Source: Clostridium saccharobutylicum DSM 13864
GTDB taxonomy: Bacteria > Bacillota > Clostridia > Clostridiales > Clostridiaceae
Assembly: GCF_000473995.1 (NCBI RefSeq)
Contig: NC_022571.1
Location: 2,883,416-2,947,415, forward strand
DNA length: 64,000 nt
Direction: 5' to 3'
This document shows, piece after piece, positions 53,543 to 62,495 of the stretch. Numbering within the stretch: the first letter of the stretch is position 1; the number at the start of each line of letters is the position of its first letter. The position numbers and the translations under genes were made by a program. Below the pieces are notes generated by a model. That model saw only the letters and a list, made by a program, of their open reading frames with translations, did not search any database and had not been told where the DNA came from.

Positions 53543-56017
53543 CTATTCGAACATTCCAACTTTTTTTGCATATTGAACAGCTTTTAGTCTATTTCTTACA
53601 CCCAACTTACTATATATATTTTTTATATGAAATTTTACCGTATCTTTTGTAATGTTTAAATAATCACTTATTTCAGAATTACTCATACCTTTATTAATTA
53701 GTTTTAAAACTGCTATCTCTGATTTTGTAAGTTTAACATTTCTTATTTCTGTATCTTTCTTAAGATATTCTGGATACATTTCACTAAATTTTCTTGATTC
53801 ATTCAATAATTCCTTAAGATATTCCTCGCTTAAGTTACTATGTAATTTTGCATTTTTATAATACTGATTTAAAATTTCATATGAAGCTTCTCCTTCATCA
53901 GCAAAAATCCTTATATATTTATACGGTTCACATATATTTATAGCTTCATCAATTTTTTTAAAAGCTTCTTCTTTATGATCATCTCTATTTAATGCAATAG
54001 CTTGAAGAATACAACATTCAGCTATATTAATTTTATTATTATAACTTTTATTTAGCGTATATAGTATTTCTAAATAGCAAATTGCTTTACCATATTGCTT
54101 AGTTGCAATATAAATCCTGGCTTTAGTAAAATATTCATACATACCTAAAAGATTAAATTTTTTTTCCGCTTTATTTAAGTAATTTTTTAACCACTCTTTT
54201 GCTTTATCCACATCACCATTTAAAAGATGCTTTCTAGTATATGCAGCTTTGATATTATTCATAAGATACAACGCATTTCTATCTTTCACCATTTTTTCTA
54301 AACTAATCAAAACCATATTAGCATCCTTTATATAGCCACTTGCACACATAGTTTTTTCAAGTAATATATATCCTATGTATAGTATGTCAATATGTGCGCT
54401 ATCATTATACTTTATGATTTCTCTTGTAAAATTTATTAATGCATCGTTTAATTTGTTTTGTTCATACTCAACTTCTGCACATGCGAAATCAACCAACCCT
54501 ATAGAGTATTCTCCTAATACGTCTTCTAATATTAAATTCATCTTATTTTTTTTGTCAAAATCATAATTGTTTAATATTTCACTGAAATCTCTAATGCCCC
54601 TTATAATGGTTGGCAAATTTCCTGTTATGCTAATATTCTTAATAATCTTGCCGCTACTACTATTTCTTCTTTTATGCATATAATAAAACATATGAACTAA
54701 ATTATAATTGCTCATTTGTGGCAATCCAATGCATATATATATTTTTTTTTCATTAATATTTTTTATTATTTTTTTATATTTTTCATCAATTTCATCATTA
54801 GCATTTTCTTTCTTATATTGTAATGCATTTCTCTTCATACTTAACAGCTTCTCATACCATATTTTTGCCGCATCTGGATTATAATATATAATTTCAAATA
54901 TTGCCATAACACTACACAGAGTTATACTATTATTTATAATCTCACTCGGCAATCTCATTATATAATGCTTTACTAATGAAAACCTTGTAACAGAACTAGG
55001 TATATTACAGAATCTTTCCAAGTTCTTGGCTTCATTTTCTATATCTCCAGCATTATAATACGCATTAGCTGCATCAAGATATAGCTCATTTTTTTCGAAC
55101 CATTTTCCTCCTTTTTTATAACTTTTAATTATCTCCTCAGAACTTATTTGGTCGTACTTTTTTCTTATAAATTGTAGAACTATTGGATTGAAACTATAAT
55201 ACTTATCTTTATTCGCACTTAAAAGTAAATTTAAAAATTCTTCACTTCTTATTTCACCAGTAATTTCTATACATTGTTCTAAACTTATCTCTTCGAAAAG
55301 TGATGCAATTAGAAAAATTCGTTTAGCATTTTCACTGCATTTGTTCCAAATACTTCTATTTAAAAAATCTTCTATATATTCATTATTCTCAAAAATATCA
55401 TCTATAGTTTCATTTTTATTCAATTTGAGATTAATTAATCCTATATTTATACAAATTGGCCATCCATCTGTATGTATAAAAATTTTTTTTATATCACTGT
55501 CCCTTAAGCTAATTTCATTTTTTAAATAGAATTCTTTTATTTCCTTATTATTAAAAGCCAAATCGTCTTTATTAATTATATTTATTTCATTCCTAATTAT
55601 AAATCTACTAAAACATGATGGTATTTTTTTTCTGCTTATAATCATAAACTTATAATTTTTGGAACATGTATCAATAAAATTACATATTCCTTCTAACACT
55701 GTATTATCCTTCATCAAATCAAAATTATCAAAAATAATATATCTTTTAATATTTAGTTTAGTATTTTTTCTTTGCTCTATTAAATGTCTTAATACACTTC
55801 TATTGTTATCTTCTTCATCAAAGTTATACCATACTACATTTTTTAAAAATTTATTAGCATAATAACTAATAGCAATGGTTTTTCCCCATCCAATAGGTGC
55901 GAAAACAAAAATTATTTTATTAAGAATTATTGCATTATCAATCTTCTCATTTAACATCTTTCTATCAATGGTAAACTCACTGTTGATATTCTTAAAAAAA
56001 TCGTGAACTATTTTCAT
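53543..56017 (-). CDS. MalT-like LuxR-family ATP-dependent regulator
   Basis: 824 residues from ATG 56017, set by GGAGG 5 nt upstream. N-terminal STAND-type NTPase with Walker A A-P-I-G-W-G-K-T and a following F-D-N-F-D-style Walker B, ~300 residues of TPR-like helices, and a C-terminal LuxR helix-turn-helix (L-T-K-S-E-I-A-V-L-K-L-I-N-K-G-M-S-N-S-E-I..L-G-V-R-N-R-L-K-A-V-Q). Such regulators bind an inducer and ATP, oligomerise, and activate promoters. No adjacent target operon in the same direction. Confidence 0.88.
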   Translation of the reverse strand: MKIVHDFFKNINSEFTIDRKMLNEKIDNAIILNKIIFVFAPIGWGKTIAISYYANKFLKNVVWYNFDEEDNNRSVLRHLIEQRKNTKLNIKRYIIFDNFDLMKDNTVLEGICNFIDTCSKNYKFMIISRKKIPSCFSRFIIRNEINIINKDDLAFNNKEIKEFYLKNEISLRDSDIKKIFIHTDGWPICINIGLINLKLNKNETIDDIFENNEYIEDFLNRSIWNKCSENAKRIFLIASLFEEISLEQCIEITGEIRSEEFLNLLLSANKDKYYSFNPIVLQFIRKKYDQISSEEIIKSYKKGGKWFEKNELYLDAANAYYNAGDIENEAKNLERFCNIPSSVTRFSLVKHYIMRLPSEIINNSITLCSVMAIFEIIYYNPDAAKIWYEKLLSMKRNALQYKKENANDEIDEKYKKIIKNINEKKIYICIGLPQMSNYNLVHMFYYMHKRRNSSSGKIIKNISITGNLPTIIRGIRDFSEILNNYDFDKKNKMNLILEDVLGEYSIGLVDFACAEVEYEQNKLNDALINFTREIIKYNDSAHIDILYIGYILLEKTMCASGYIKDANMVLISLEKMVKDRNALYLMNNIKAAYTRKHLLNGDVDKAKEWLKNYLNKAEKKFNLLGMYEYFTKARIYIATKQYGKAICYLEILYTLNKSYNNKINIAECCILQAIALNRDDHKEEAFKKIDEAINICEPYKYIRIFADEGEASYEILNQYYKNAKLHSNLSEEYLKELLNESRKFSEMYPEYLKKDTEIRNVKLTKSEIAVLKLINKGMSNSEISDYLNITKDTVKFHIKNIYSKLGVRNRLKAVQYAKKVGMFE

Positions 56018-56219
56018 TTCTACCTCCAAAATAATATATTGCTCTATTATATTATTTTGTTATAATTATAAATTAAATATTCTTAACTTGATTATTTAAT
56101 ATTTAATTGCTGAAGATTCAAATGAATGAAAGTTAAACAAACTTGATCTAAGATTTGTAATATATCTTAACTAGAAAGGTGACAACTTCTACTGGTAGAA
56201 ATCCACTACCCAATTATCT

Positions 56220-56270
56220 AGCAACCGAGAAAAAGAATATAGCTTCTTTCGGTTAGTTAGCACATAAGTT
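56220..56270 (-). repeat. Family A repeat, end fragment
   Basis: GCAACCGAGAAAAAG..TTTCGGTTAGTTAGCACATAAGT; the reverse complement begins ACTTATGTGCTAACTAACCG like the family ends, with the AACCGA/TCGGTT inner hairpin. The trailer ..AAGTTATTTATCTATA follows to ~56296. The rest of 56018-56219 has no gene. Confidence 0.6.
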
Positions 56271-56296
56271 CAAATATCAAGTTATTTATCTATAAT

Positions 56297-57211
56297 TCAC
56301 GAAATTTTCAATTTATTATAAGCCTCTTTGCTATAAGGTGTTAAAATTCCCACTTCCTGTCCCATTCTATAAACTTCTTCGCAAAATCTTTGCAATTCAA
56401 AATTTTTACCAACACTCATATGATTATTTACAGGTGCTGTGTTCTTAGAATATAGTTTCATAAGAATATTTATAGTAGTATTATAAATATTTTTCGAAAG
56501 ATTAATTCCCTTAGCCCTCCCAACACGTTCACATTCTTTAGCTAAATTACAAAAAGTATTAAATTTTTCTTCATCATCTAATATTTTATTTGATGATGAA
56601 GTGTAGTATGAATCTGTTACATTAAATGCATAATTAAACATATGTTTTTCCCATGATATCACTTCCGCATCTTTACGCACTTCACATATAATTTCTGCTT
56701 TTGTCAAAATATTATATATTTCTTCTAATCTCTTTTTATAAATTTTGCGTTCTTTACTTGCACTTATAATAATTTTTCTATTTTTATTCGCACATTTAAT
56801 TACCCCTGGTGATTCTACTTTAGAAACAATGTACATAGCTGCTTCTGCTACTTTTCCTTTTCCTAAGTAAGAATATAATTTACTTCCACCGTCAACCCCA
56901 TTAATGATAGGAATAACAAGTGTATGATTATCAACCATAGGCGAAATAGCTTTTGCTGCATTCTTGAGCGAATATTCTTTTACACAAACAAACACAATAT
57001 CCATAATTCCCGCTTCACTTGCATCATCTGTGACAAGCTTTGGATAAACCACTAACTTATCATTTGTTTCATTTTTTAATATAATTCCGTTGTTTTTTAT
57101 TGCATTCATTGTTTTTCCACTTGAAATAACATAAACATTTTCATTACTTTTGCAAAGCATTGCACTTATATATCCGCCTGTAGCACCAATACCTATAACA
57201 CCAATTTTCAT
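56297..57211 (-). CDS. Ketopantoate reductase-like (ApbA/PanE family) dehydrogenase
   Basis: 304 residues from ATG 57211 with GGAAGG upstream. Rossmann motif G-I-G-A-T-G-G-Y at the N terminus, N-G-V-D-G in the middle, and the conserved Lys in W-E-K-H-M-F-N-Y-A-F-N. The family reduces ketopantoate or related 2-oxo acids with NADPH. Not linked to panB/panC here, so the substrate may differ. Divergent from the LysR gene, which probably regulates it. Confidence 0.82.
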   Translation of the reverse strand: MKIGVIGIGATGGYISAMLCKSNENVYVISSGKTMNAIKNNGIILKNETNDKLVVYPKLVTDDASEAGIMDIVFVCVKEYSLKNAAKAISPMVDNHTLVIPIINGVDGGSKLYSYLGKGKVAEAAMYIVSKVESPGVIKCANKNRKIIISASKERKIYKKRLEEIYNILTKAEIICEVRKDAEVISWEKHMFNYAFNVTDSYYTSSSNKILDDEEKFNTFCNLAKECERVGRAKGINLSKNIYNTTINILMKLYSKNTAPVNNHMSVGKNFELQRFCEEVYRMGQEVGILTPYSKEAYNKLKIS

Positions 57212-57237
57212 AATACATTCCTTCCTTTCCTGTAAAT

Positions 57238-57263
57238 AAGGCACAATCCAAAAAAATAAATAA
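57238..57263 (+). repeat. Family B left-end fragment
   Basis: AAGGCACAATCCAAAAAAAT, a solo left end with no matching right end before the LysR gene. Confidence 0.5.
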
Positions 57264-57273
57264 AATTAATATA

Positions 57274-57300
57274 TAAAATTTATTAATAGAACAAATTTTA
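57274..57300. promoter_or_regulatory. Candidate LysR-type operator
   Basis: TAAAATTT-N11-AAATTTTA, a perfect 8-bp dyad with the T-N11-A-type spacing of LysR sites, midway between the divergent PanE-like and LysR genes. Confidence 0.55.
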
Positions 57301-57386
57301 TTTTCTTGATTTATTTTATTTTACTACCCATCAATATATAATAGAAATATATATTAGTTATAAATATTATAACAGGAGGTTATATC

Positions 57387-58301
57387 ATGACATTCGATTT
57401 GAATCTTTATAAGGTATTTTTTGTTGTTGCTCAATGTAAAAATATATCCCGTGCATCAGAACTGCTTTTTGTTTCTCAGCCAGCTGTAAGCAAATCTATA
57501 AAAACACTAGAAAACTCAATTAAATTAACTCTTTTTTCACGTAATTCAAAAGGTGTTAATTTAACACCTGAAGGAGAAATATTATTCACTCATATAGAAA
57601 AAGCTTTTAAACAGATCGATTTAGGAGAAAATATTTTAGAAAAGTTAAAAAACAAAGAGATTGGAAATATAAATTTAGGCGTGAGTACTACAGTTGGAAA
57701 AAGCTATTTTTTACCCAAATTTAGAAATTTTTCAAAAGAATACTCACATTTCAAAATTAATATTATAAATAAACCTACATTAGATACAATCAATTTAATT
57801 AAAGAAGATAAATTAGATTTAGGTATTATTGCATCATGTAAAAATGAAATTCCAAATGAAGCTGATCTTCAATTTATTAAACTTTGCCAAATGCAAGATA
57901 TTTTTGTAGCTAATAATACTTATCTAAAAAAATTGAATTATAAATCAATCGATGACATATTTTCTCGTGGTTCATTTATGCTTCTAGAAAAACCTAATGC
58001 CACTAGAGAACATATTGATGAATATTTTAATAAACAAAATTTAAAAATAACACCTTATATTGAAGCTAGCAATATGGATTTTTTAATCGAATGTGCAAAG
58101 ACCGGACTTGGAATCACATCTATAATAGAGGATTTTTCACTTACTGATTTAGAAAAAGGTAGTCTTATTGAGATTCCTCTTGATAAAAAAATTCCTCCCA
58201 GATATATTGGAATCATTTATAAAAATTCCACAAGCTTATCTATAGCTGCCAAAACACTAATTGACTTTTTAAAAAATGAGCATGCTATTAACATGCAATA
58301 A
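57387..58301 (+). CDS. LysR-family transcriptional regulator
   Basis: 304 residues. N-terminal winged helix (Y-K-V-F-F-V-V-A-Q..N-I-S-R-A-S-E-L-L-F-V-S-Q-P-A-V-S-K-S-I-K-T-L-E) and a C-terminal periplasmic-binding-like effector domain (~90-300). AGGAGG precedes the ATG. Divergent from the PanE-like gene with a dyad between them, the classic LysR arrangement. Confidence 0.92.
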   Translation: MTFDLNLYKVFFVVAQCKNISRASELLFVSQPAVSKSIKTLENSIKLTLFSRNSKGVNLTPEGEILFTHIEKAFKQIDLGENILEKLKNKEIGNINLGVSTTVGKSYFLPKFRNFSKEYSHFKINIINKPTLDTINLIKEDKLDLGIIASCKNEIPNEADLQFIKLCQMQDIFVANNTYLKKLNYKSIDDIFSRGSFMLLEKPNATREHIDEYFNKQNLKITPYIEASNMDFLIECAKTGLGITSIIEDFSLTDLEKGSLIEIPLDKKIPPRYIGIIYKNSTSLSIAAKTLIDFLKNEHAINMQ

Positions 58302-58305
58302 AATA

Positions 58306-58397
58306 GCTGCCTCAAAATATAAAATTAGTACAATATGTTGATTGTTTAGTGCTTTAATCAACCAATATATTTTATCTAAAATTTATTTTGAGGCAGC
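58306..58397. terminator. Large imperfect palindrome after the LysR gene
   Basis: GCTGCCTCAAAATA pairs with TATTTTGAGGCAGC, with further inner pairing (CAATATGTTGATT / AATCAACCAATAT). About 92 bp. Likely a terminator, though the T-run is short. Confidence 0.65.
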
Positions 58398-58407
58398 CTC
58401 TTTAATT

Positions 58408-58569
58408 AAGGCACAATCAAAAAAAATAATAGACCAGTATGCTTACCTATTTTGCGTCATACTGCGTCAATAAGTTTTGCCAATAGGCTCGCTATTACTA
58501 AAACTTCCTTCCTTGCCTGACGCCAAATATGTATCGCATCTTTGGTCTATTATTTTCTTTCATGTGCCT
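58408..58569 (+). repeat. Family B repeat copy B7 (162 bp)
   Basis: AAGGCACAATCAAAAAAAAT..TTTCTTTCATGTGCC. It is the most divergent copy: the subterminal reads AATAGACCA instead of AACAAGTCCA on both arms, a compensatory change. Confidence 0.75.
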
Positions 58570-58618
58570 TAATATTAAATTTTTACAGCTTTATATGCAT
58601 TAATTGTATATGAATTTG

Positions 58619-59038
58619 CTATTGATTAGTTCTTGGCTTAAATCCTGTTATAATCAAAATAGCCCAGTCTTTATGTGGTATTTCTGTCCATGTACATTCA
58701 ACATCAAGAAATTTAAGCCATGCATTAAGTCCATAGCTCTTTTTACTAACGTTAGGTGACTTTCTTTTATGATTTTCTTTTATGATTTCTAATAATTCTA
58801 TTTGTTCATCTTTTCCTAATTCTTTATTTAATAATCCTTTTATAACTTCCAAACATTCGATATATGCTATGCCATCCCCAATATATATTTCATCTGCATA
58901 TACCTGTCTCTCTTGATTTAATATCTCAATTATTTCATTAATCTCATCTTTATTAGATAAATAGTGCTTAGCTCTTCTTAATGATTCTATATCATTATCT
59001 AGTTTATTTATTTTCTTTTCAAGTTGTTCAAATTTCAT
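58619..59038 (-). CDS. Hypothetical protein with N-terminal coiled coil
   Basis: 139 residues. Residues 1-~70 are a charged coiled coil (F-E-Q-L-E-K-K-I-N-K-L-D-N-D-I-E-S-L-R-R-A-K). The C-terminal part has aromatic residues (W-L-K-F-L-D-V-E-C-T-W-T). No signal peptide or membrane helix. Family not recognised. It lies in a run of accessory minus-strand genes. Confidence 0.55.
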   Translation of the reverse strand: MKFEQLEKKINKLDNDIESLRRAKHYLSNKDEINEIIEILNQERQVYADEIYIGDGIAYIECLEVIKGLLNKELGKDEQIELLEIIKENHKRKSPNVSKKSYGLNAWLKFLDVECTWTEIPHKDWAILIITGFKPRTNQ

Positions 59039-59151
59039 TTAGATTTCTCACCCTACATATTTATTTAATCATTAAATACTTAATGAAGATTTATATATTA
59101 TACCATTAACTTATGTTGTTTAAAACAATTCAGCCTTAAATTATAAATATA

Positions 59152-60003
59152 TTATCTTATTTTCCTAGGTATAAGTCCAAAATCTTCCCCATACTTATCA
59201 AATTCCATCTTGTAAACATTACAATTAATCTTGTTTCCTATTTTTATTATTCTTTTAGCATATTCTTCTTCACATTTTAGACCCACATATATAGATTCTA
59301 CTTTTAATCCTACTCTATTTATATTTATCCTTTTACCACTTGTTATTTGTTTATCTAAATCACAATATAATAATCGGTACTCATTTTCATATTCCCAAAA
59401 ATTATTTTTACAACATAGTGAAAAATATAAATATAAAAAATATTTATAAAATTTTTCAGTTGGTTCTGTTAATTTTTTTTGAAATGATTTATATATTTCT
59501 GAGACTAAATTAGTTAAAATAACTGCACTTTTTGTCCTCTTTCCTTCATATGAAACTGGAAAAATCATATTTGGATCCTCTACTAAATACTCAACACAAT
59601 ATCCCTTATGATTATTAGCATAATGAGCCCACATAGGCATATTATTATCTACTTTTGAACTAAAACATGAAACTAAAGTTCTCTCTTTAAATATATCTAT
59701 TTGTTCCTCTACATCCTTAATATCCCAATTAGTATTTTTTAATCTTTCTTTATCTATTGCAAGCATTTCAAATTCAAATGGATCGTTAAAAGCTTTATGA
59801 TTCGAGAGCCAAATTGTATTACATTCTAATGAATTTAGTCTTTTGTTATTCTCCAACTCAAAATCTAAGTATTTTTCATCTAATAATAAATTATATTTAT
59901 ATAACTTTTTAGGAATAAATTTGTTTTTATATTGTATAACTTCTTCAACACTATGTTCTTCTAACAAGTTATCAATTTTATAAAAATCTATTTTTTCATC
60001 CAT
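59152..60003 (-). CDS. DUF2971-domain protein
   Basis: 283 residues from ATG 60003 with AAGGTG 6 nt upstream. Family landmarks: K-Y-N..L-E-C-N-T-I-W-L-S-N-H-K-A-F-N-D-P-F-E-F-E, V-S-C-F-S-S-K-V-D-N-N-M-P-M-W-A-H-Y-A-N-N-H-K-G-Y-C-V-E-Y, and a late E-Y-R-L-L. DUF2971 genes are common in accessory regions; the biochemical role is unknown. 165 bp downstream of, and parallel to, the NADAR gene. Confidence 0.8.
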   Translation of the reverse strand: MDEKIDFYKIDNLLEEHSVEEVIQYKNKFIPKKLYKYNLLLDEKYLDFELENNKRLNSLECNTIWLSNHKAFNDPFEFEMLAIDKERLKNTNWDIKDVEEQIDIFKERTLVSCFSSKVDNNMPMWAHYANNHKGYCVEYLVEDPNMIFPVSYEGKRTKSAVILTNLVSEIYKSFQKKLTEPTEKFYKYFLYLYFSLCCKNNFWEYENEYRLLYCDLDKQITSGKRININRVGLKVESIYVGLKCEEEYAKRIIKIGNKINCNVYKMEFDKYGEDFGLIPRKIR

Positions 60004-60167
60004 ATATATCACCTTAATTTCATACTAATCATGCATTGCTATTAAAATGCTAACATTATAAATTACACAATTTCAATAATTATTATGCAATAACTTTAAA
60101 TACTATTTAAAAACATAGTAAAATACTTCAACGTTCTTATTTGAATGTTTCAATTGATCTATATTAT

Positions 60168-60710
60168 TTATAACAAAATTTCTCTTACATTCATTAAAAC
60201 AAATCCTAGCAGATTTTCTCCATTCCAATACAAAGGATTTTGAGATAAACAATCATTTTCTGAAAATCCAATTCCCCAAACTTTATCATGAGGGTTTGCT
60301 TGTACTAAAATTTTATTTTTTGTTGAACGCAGATATTTTTTTAGTTTATAATTCTGAGAAAACTTCCCCAAATTCGCAATTTTAACTATATCAAACTTTA
60401 CTTCATTCCAAATTTTCAAATCAAAATTTTTTATATTTTTACCAATCAATTTCATCTGATTAGGATGATATGCTTTGAGTATTTTATCAAGTGCTTCTTC
60501 ATCTTTAAATATTCTTGCTTTCTCAGCCATCATATATTGTTCTGCACATTGATAGGTAAAATTATTCATTTCAAATGGTTCTTGATACCATTGACTAAGA
60601 CATGTTTTAGTTACAGTTCCATTTAATGTCTTTTGATGTCCCCAAAAAAATATATATTCAAGTTGTTCACCAGCTCTAAACTTAGCTTGTACATCTTTAA
60701 CTCCATACAT
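60168..60710 (-). CDS. NADAR-family (YbiA-like) glycosidase
   Basis: 180 residues matching NADAR: F-F-W-G-H, L-S-Q-W-Y..P-F, C-A-E-Q-Y-M-M-A-E-K-A, and W-G-I-G near the C terminus. Members cleave N-glycosidic bonds in riboflavin intermediates or remove ADP-ribose from guanine in DNA-targeting toxin systems. No DarT-like toxin gene is recognisable next to it. Sits between family-B repeats B7 and B8. Confidence 0.85.
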   Translation of the reverse strand: MYGVKDVQAKFRAGEQLEYIFFWGHQKTLNGTVTKTCLSQWYQEPFEMNNFTYQCAEQYMMAEKARIFKDEEALDKILKAYHPNQMKLIGKNIKNFDLKIWNEVKFDIVKIANLGKFSQNYKLKKYLRSTKNKILVQANPHDKVWGIGFSENDCLSQNPLYWNGENLLGFVLMNVREILL

Positions 60711-60825
60711 GTCTATAGCACCTCCTAAAACAAACCATTTAAAAATATTTTTGCTTATATATTCTATTCAACTTAATCACTGTTTAAAATATATCATATT
60801 TTAACATTTTTTCCAATATATAAAA

Positions 60826-61045
60826 TAACAAGTCGATTTGCCAGTCTATTTTTAATCCAATGAAGCTCAACTCGCACACACTCACTGAGTACTCACAAAG
60901 TAATCTATATCAAATCATAGATTTGGTTTCACTACTCACGTCGGTAAATTCACATAATAGTTCCGCTATAACAGCAATTTACCTCCTTGACTGATAAAAA
61001 ATATCCATGACAAACTTTTGACTTGTTATTTATTTTCATATTCCT
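60826..61045 (+). repeat. Family B repeat copy B8 (~220 bp, long form, decayed left end)
   Basis: TAAAATAACAAGTCGATTTGCC at the left and ..ACTTGTTATTTATTTTCATATTCCT at the right. The interior CACTCACTGAGT..AAATCATAGATTTGG matches B4. It ends 7 bp from the stop of the 61053 gene. The rest of 60711-60825 is gene-free. Confidence 0.75.
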
Positions 61046-61052
61046 GAATTCT

Positions 61053-61235
61053 TTACCAATCTGGATCTGGAAAAATCCTCATTGTAAATTCTCTTTTTTC
61101 TCCATAATCATTATGCTTCTGTTCATCTTTAATTTCCAAATCATCATATCCCTCTATAGTATCCATATAATCTTCTCCCCTTGAATATTTATTAGAAATC
61201 ATTATATTTTTTTTATATTTATTAGTTATATTCAT
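61053..61235 (-). CDS. Small acidic hypothetical protein
   Basis: 60 residues, basic N-terminal 20 then acidic (Y-M-D-T-I-E-G-Y-D-D-L-E-I-K-D-E) and ending F-P-D-P-D-W. AAAAGGAGG lies at ideal spacing before ATG 61235. Family not recognised. Confidence 0.6.
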   Translation of the reverse strand: MNITNKYKKNIMISNKYSRGEDYMDTIEGYDDLEIKDEQKHNDYGEKREFTMRIFPDPDW

Positions 61236-61412
61236 TGTCCTTCCTCCTTTTCAATACTAAAAGTATTTCCAGGATTTTAAATTATATTCCTATAGATATC
61301 AGTTAAATATCAGTAAGACTATTATTTATGTTTTCCTAATTTATCAAGGTGTTAAAATTGTATTTTAGCAAATACTATTACTATATCAATTAATATAAGG
61401 AGGATATAAATA

Positions 61413-61622
61413 ATGGCAAGTACAACTGGAGTAGTTAAATGGTATGATAAAGAAAAAGGATATGGATTCATATCCTGCAATGGTGGAAATGATGTGTTTG
61501 CACATCACTCTCAAATAAAAGATAAAGGACCTGACAAAGAGTTAAATGAAGGAGAAAATGTTACTTTTGATATTAAAGAAAATGAAAAAGGTCCTATGGC
61601 TACAAATATTCAAAGCTTATAA
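61413..61622 (+). CDS. Cold-shock protein (CspA family)
   Basis: 69-residue single-stranded RNA/DNA-binding OB fold. RNP1 K-G-Y-G-F-I and RNP2 D-V-F-A-H-H are intact, and the N-terminal G-V-V-K-W-Y/F is canonical. Acts as an RNA chaperone. AAGGAGG precedes the ATG. Its 5' leader (up to ~170 nt) shows no obvious cold-box motif. Confidence 0.95.
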   Translation: MASTTGVVKWYDKEKGYGFISCNGGNDVFAHHSQIKDKGPDKELNEGENVTFDIKENEKGPMATNIQSL

Positions 61623-61741
61623 ATTTATCAATACACATTCTACAATTTTACATTTAATATAACATTAAATTGTAAGTACTCTTAATAACACTCTCCGATA
61701 ATGATGAATATAATATGATTAAAACAGTCGGAGGTGATTTT

Positions 61742-62017
61742 ATGAATTTTTCATTACTGAAAAGAGCTTCTTATAGATCTAATGTATTAGTTATTGAATT
61801 TAATATGGGGATGATTCAAGAAAATGAGCATAGTTATAAAAATTTATATAACTATGCCTTTAAAATAGATGATAAATTAATAATATTTTCTAAAGATATA
61901 AATATAACTGAATTATTTCCTGGCGATACCCTCTCATTTACATTTCCATTAGAATTTTCTAAGTACCTTACCTCCAATAGCATAATAATATCTATAGATG
62001 AACTTACTTGTATTTAA
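61742..62017 (+). CDS. Small hypothetical protein
   Basis: 91 residues from ATG 61742, set by GGAGGTG 5 nt upstream; the frame opens at 61715 without a site. Predicted mostly beta (V-L-V-I-E-F-N-M-G-M, Y-A-F-K-I-D-D-K-L-I-I-F, I-I-I-S-I-D-E-L). Its TAA overlaps by 4 bp the TAA of a convergent 58-residue gene. Family not recognised. Confidence 0.6.
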   Translation: MNFSLLKRASYRSNVLVIEFNMGMIQENEHSYKNLYNYAFKIDDKLIIFSKDINITELFPGDTLSFTFPLEFSKYLTSNSIIISIDELTCI

Positions 62018-62190
62018 GTATCTTTAAAATCTCCAGTGAGTTTTACCCTATTGCCATCAAAATTAGTTGCAACTGGTTTTATATCTAATGAACCTATTGT
62101 AGTGCTCCCTGAAACTTTAATTTCTGTTGGTATAGATGTTGATACTTCTAATTTATTTATCTTTAAATCCTCAAAATTCATTGTTCTCAT
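62014..62190 (-). CDS. Small hypothetical protein, 58 residues
   Basis: Found by direct translation from ATG 62190: M-R-T-M-N-F-E-D-L-K-I-N-K-L-E-V-S, then a beta-rich Thr/Ser stretch, ending T-G-D-F-K-D-T. GTGGTG lies ~8 nt upstream. Its TAA overlaps the TAA of the convergent 61742 gene (TTAA at 62014-62017). Family not recognised. Confidence 0.5.
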   Translation of the reverse strand: MRTMNFEDLKINKLEVSTSIPTEIKVSGSTTIGSLDIKPVATNFDGNRVKLTGDFKDT

Positions 62191-62495
62191 ATTACCATCA
62201 CCACACTCTTAATATATGAATAACATTACATAAATGTACATATTTTTATTATTTAAAATATATTTTTTAAGAGAGTTAGAAATAAATATTAATAAAACAA
62301 TAAAACTACTTTTTCATATTTATCAATTTACTAAAATTAATTTTTATATTTTACCTACTATAATCTATCAATTTAATATTTTAGTATTATTATTGGTAAA
62401 TTATATATACTAATATATAAATAAATATTTTATGTTTTTAATATATGTATAAATAACATATTAATATATATGTTAAAATTAAAGGAGGTAAATTA
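62191..62495. other. Very AT-rich promoter region
   Basis: No gene or RNA motif seen. It holds the upstream regions of the 58-residue gene and the hydrogenase-like gene. Confidence 0.4.
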
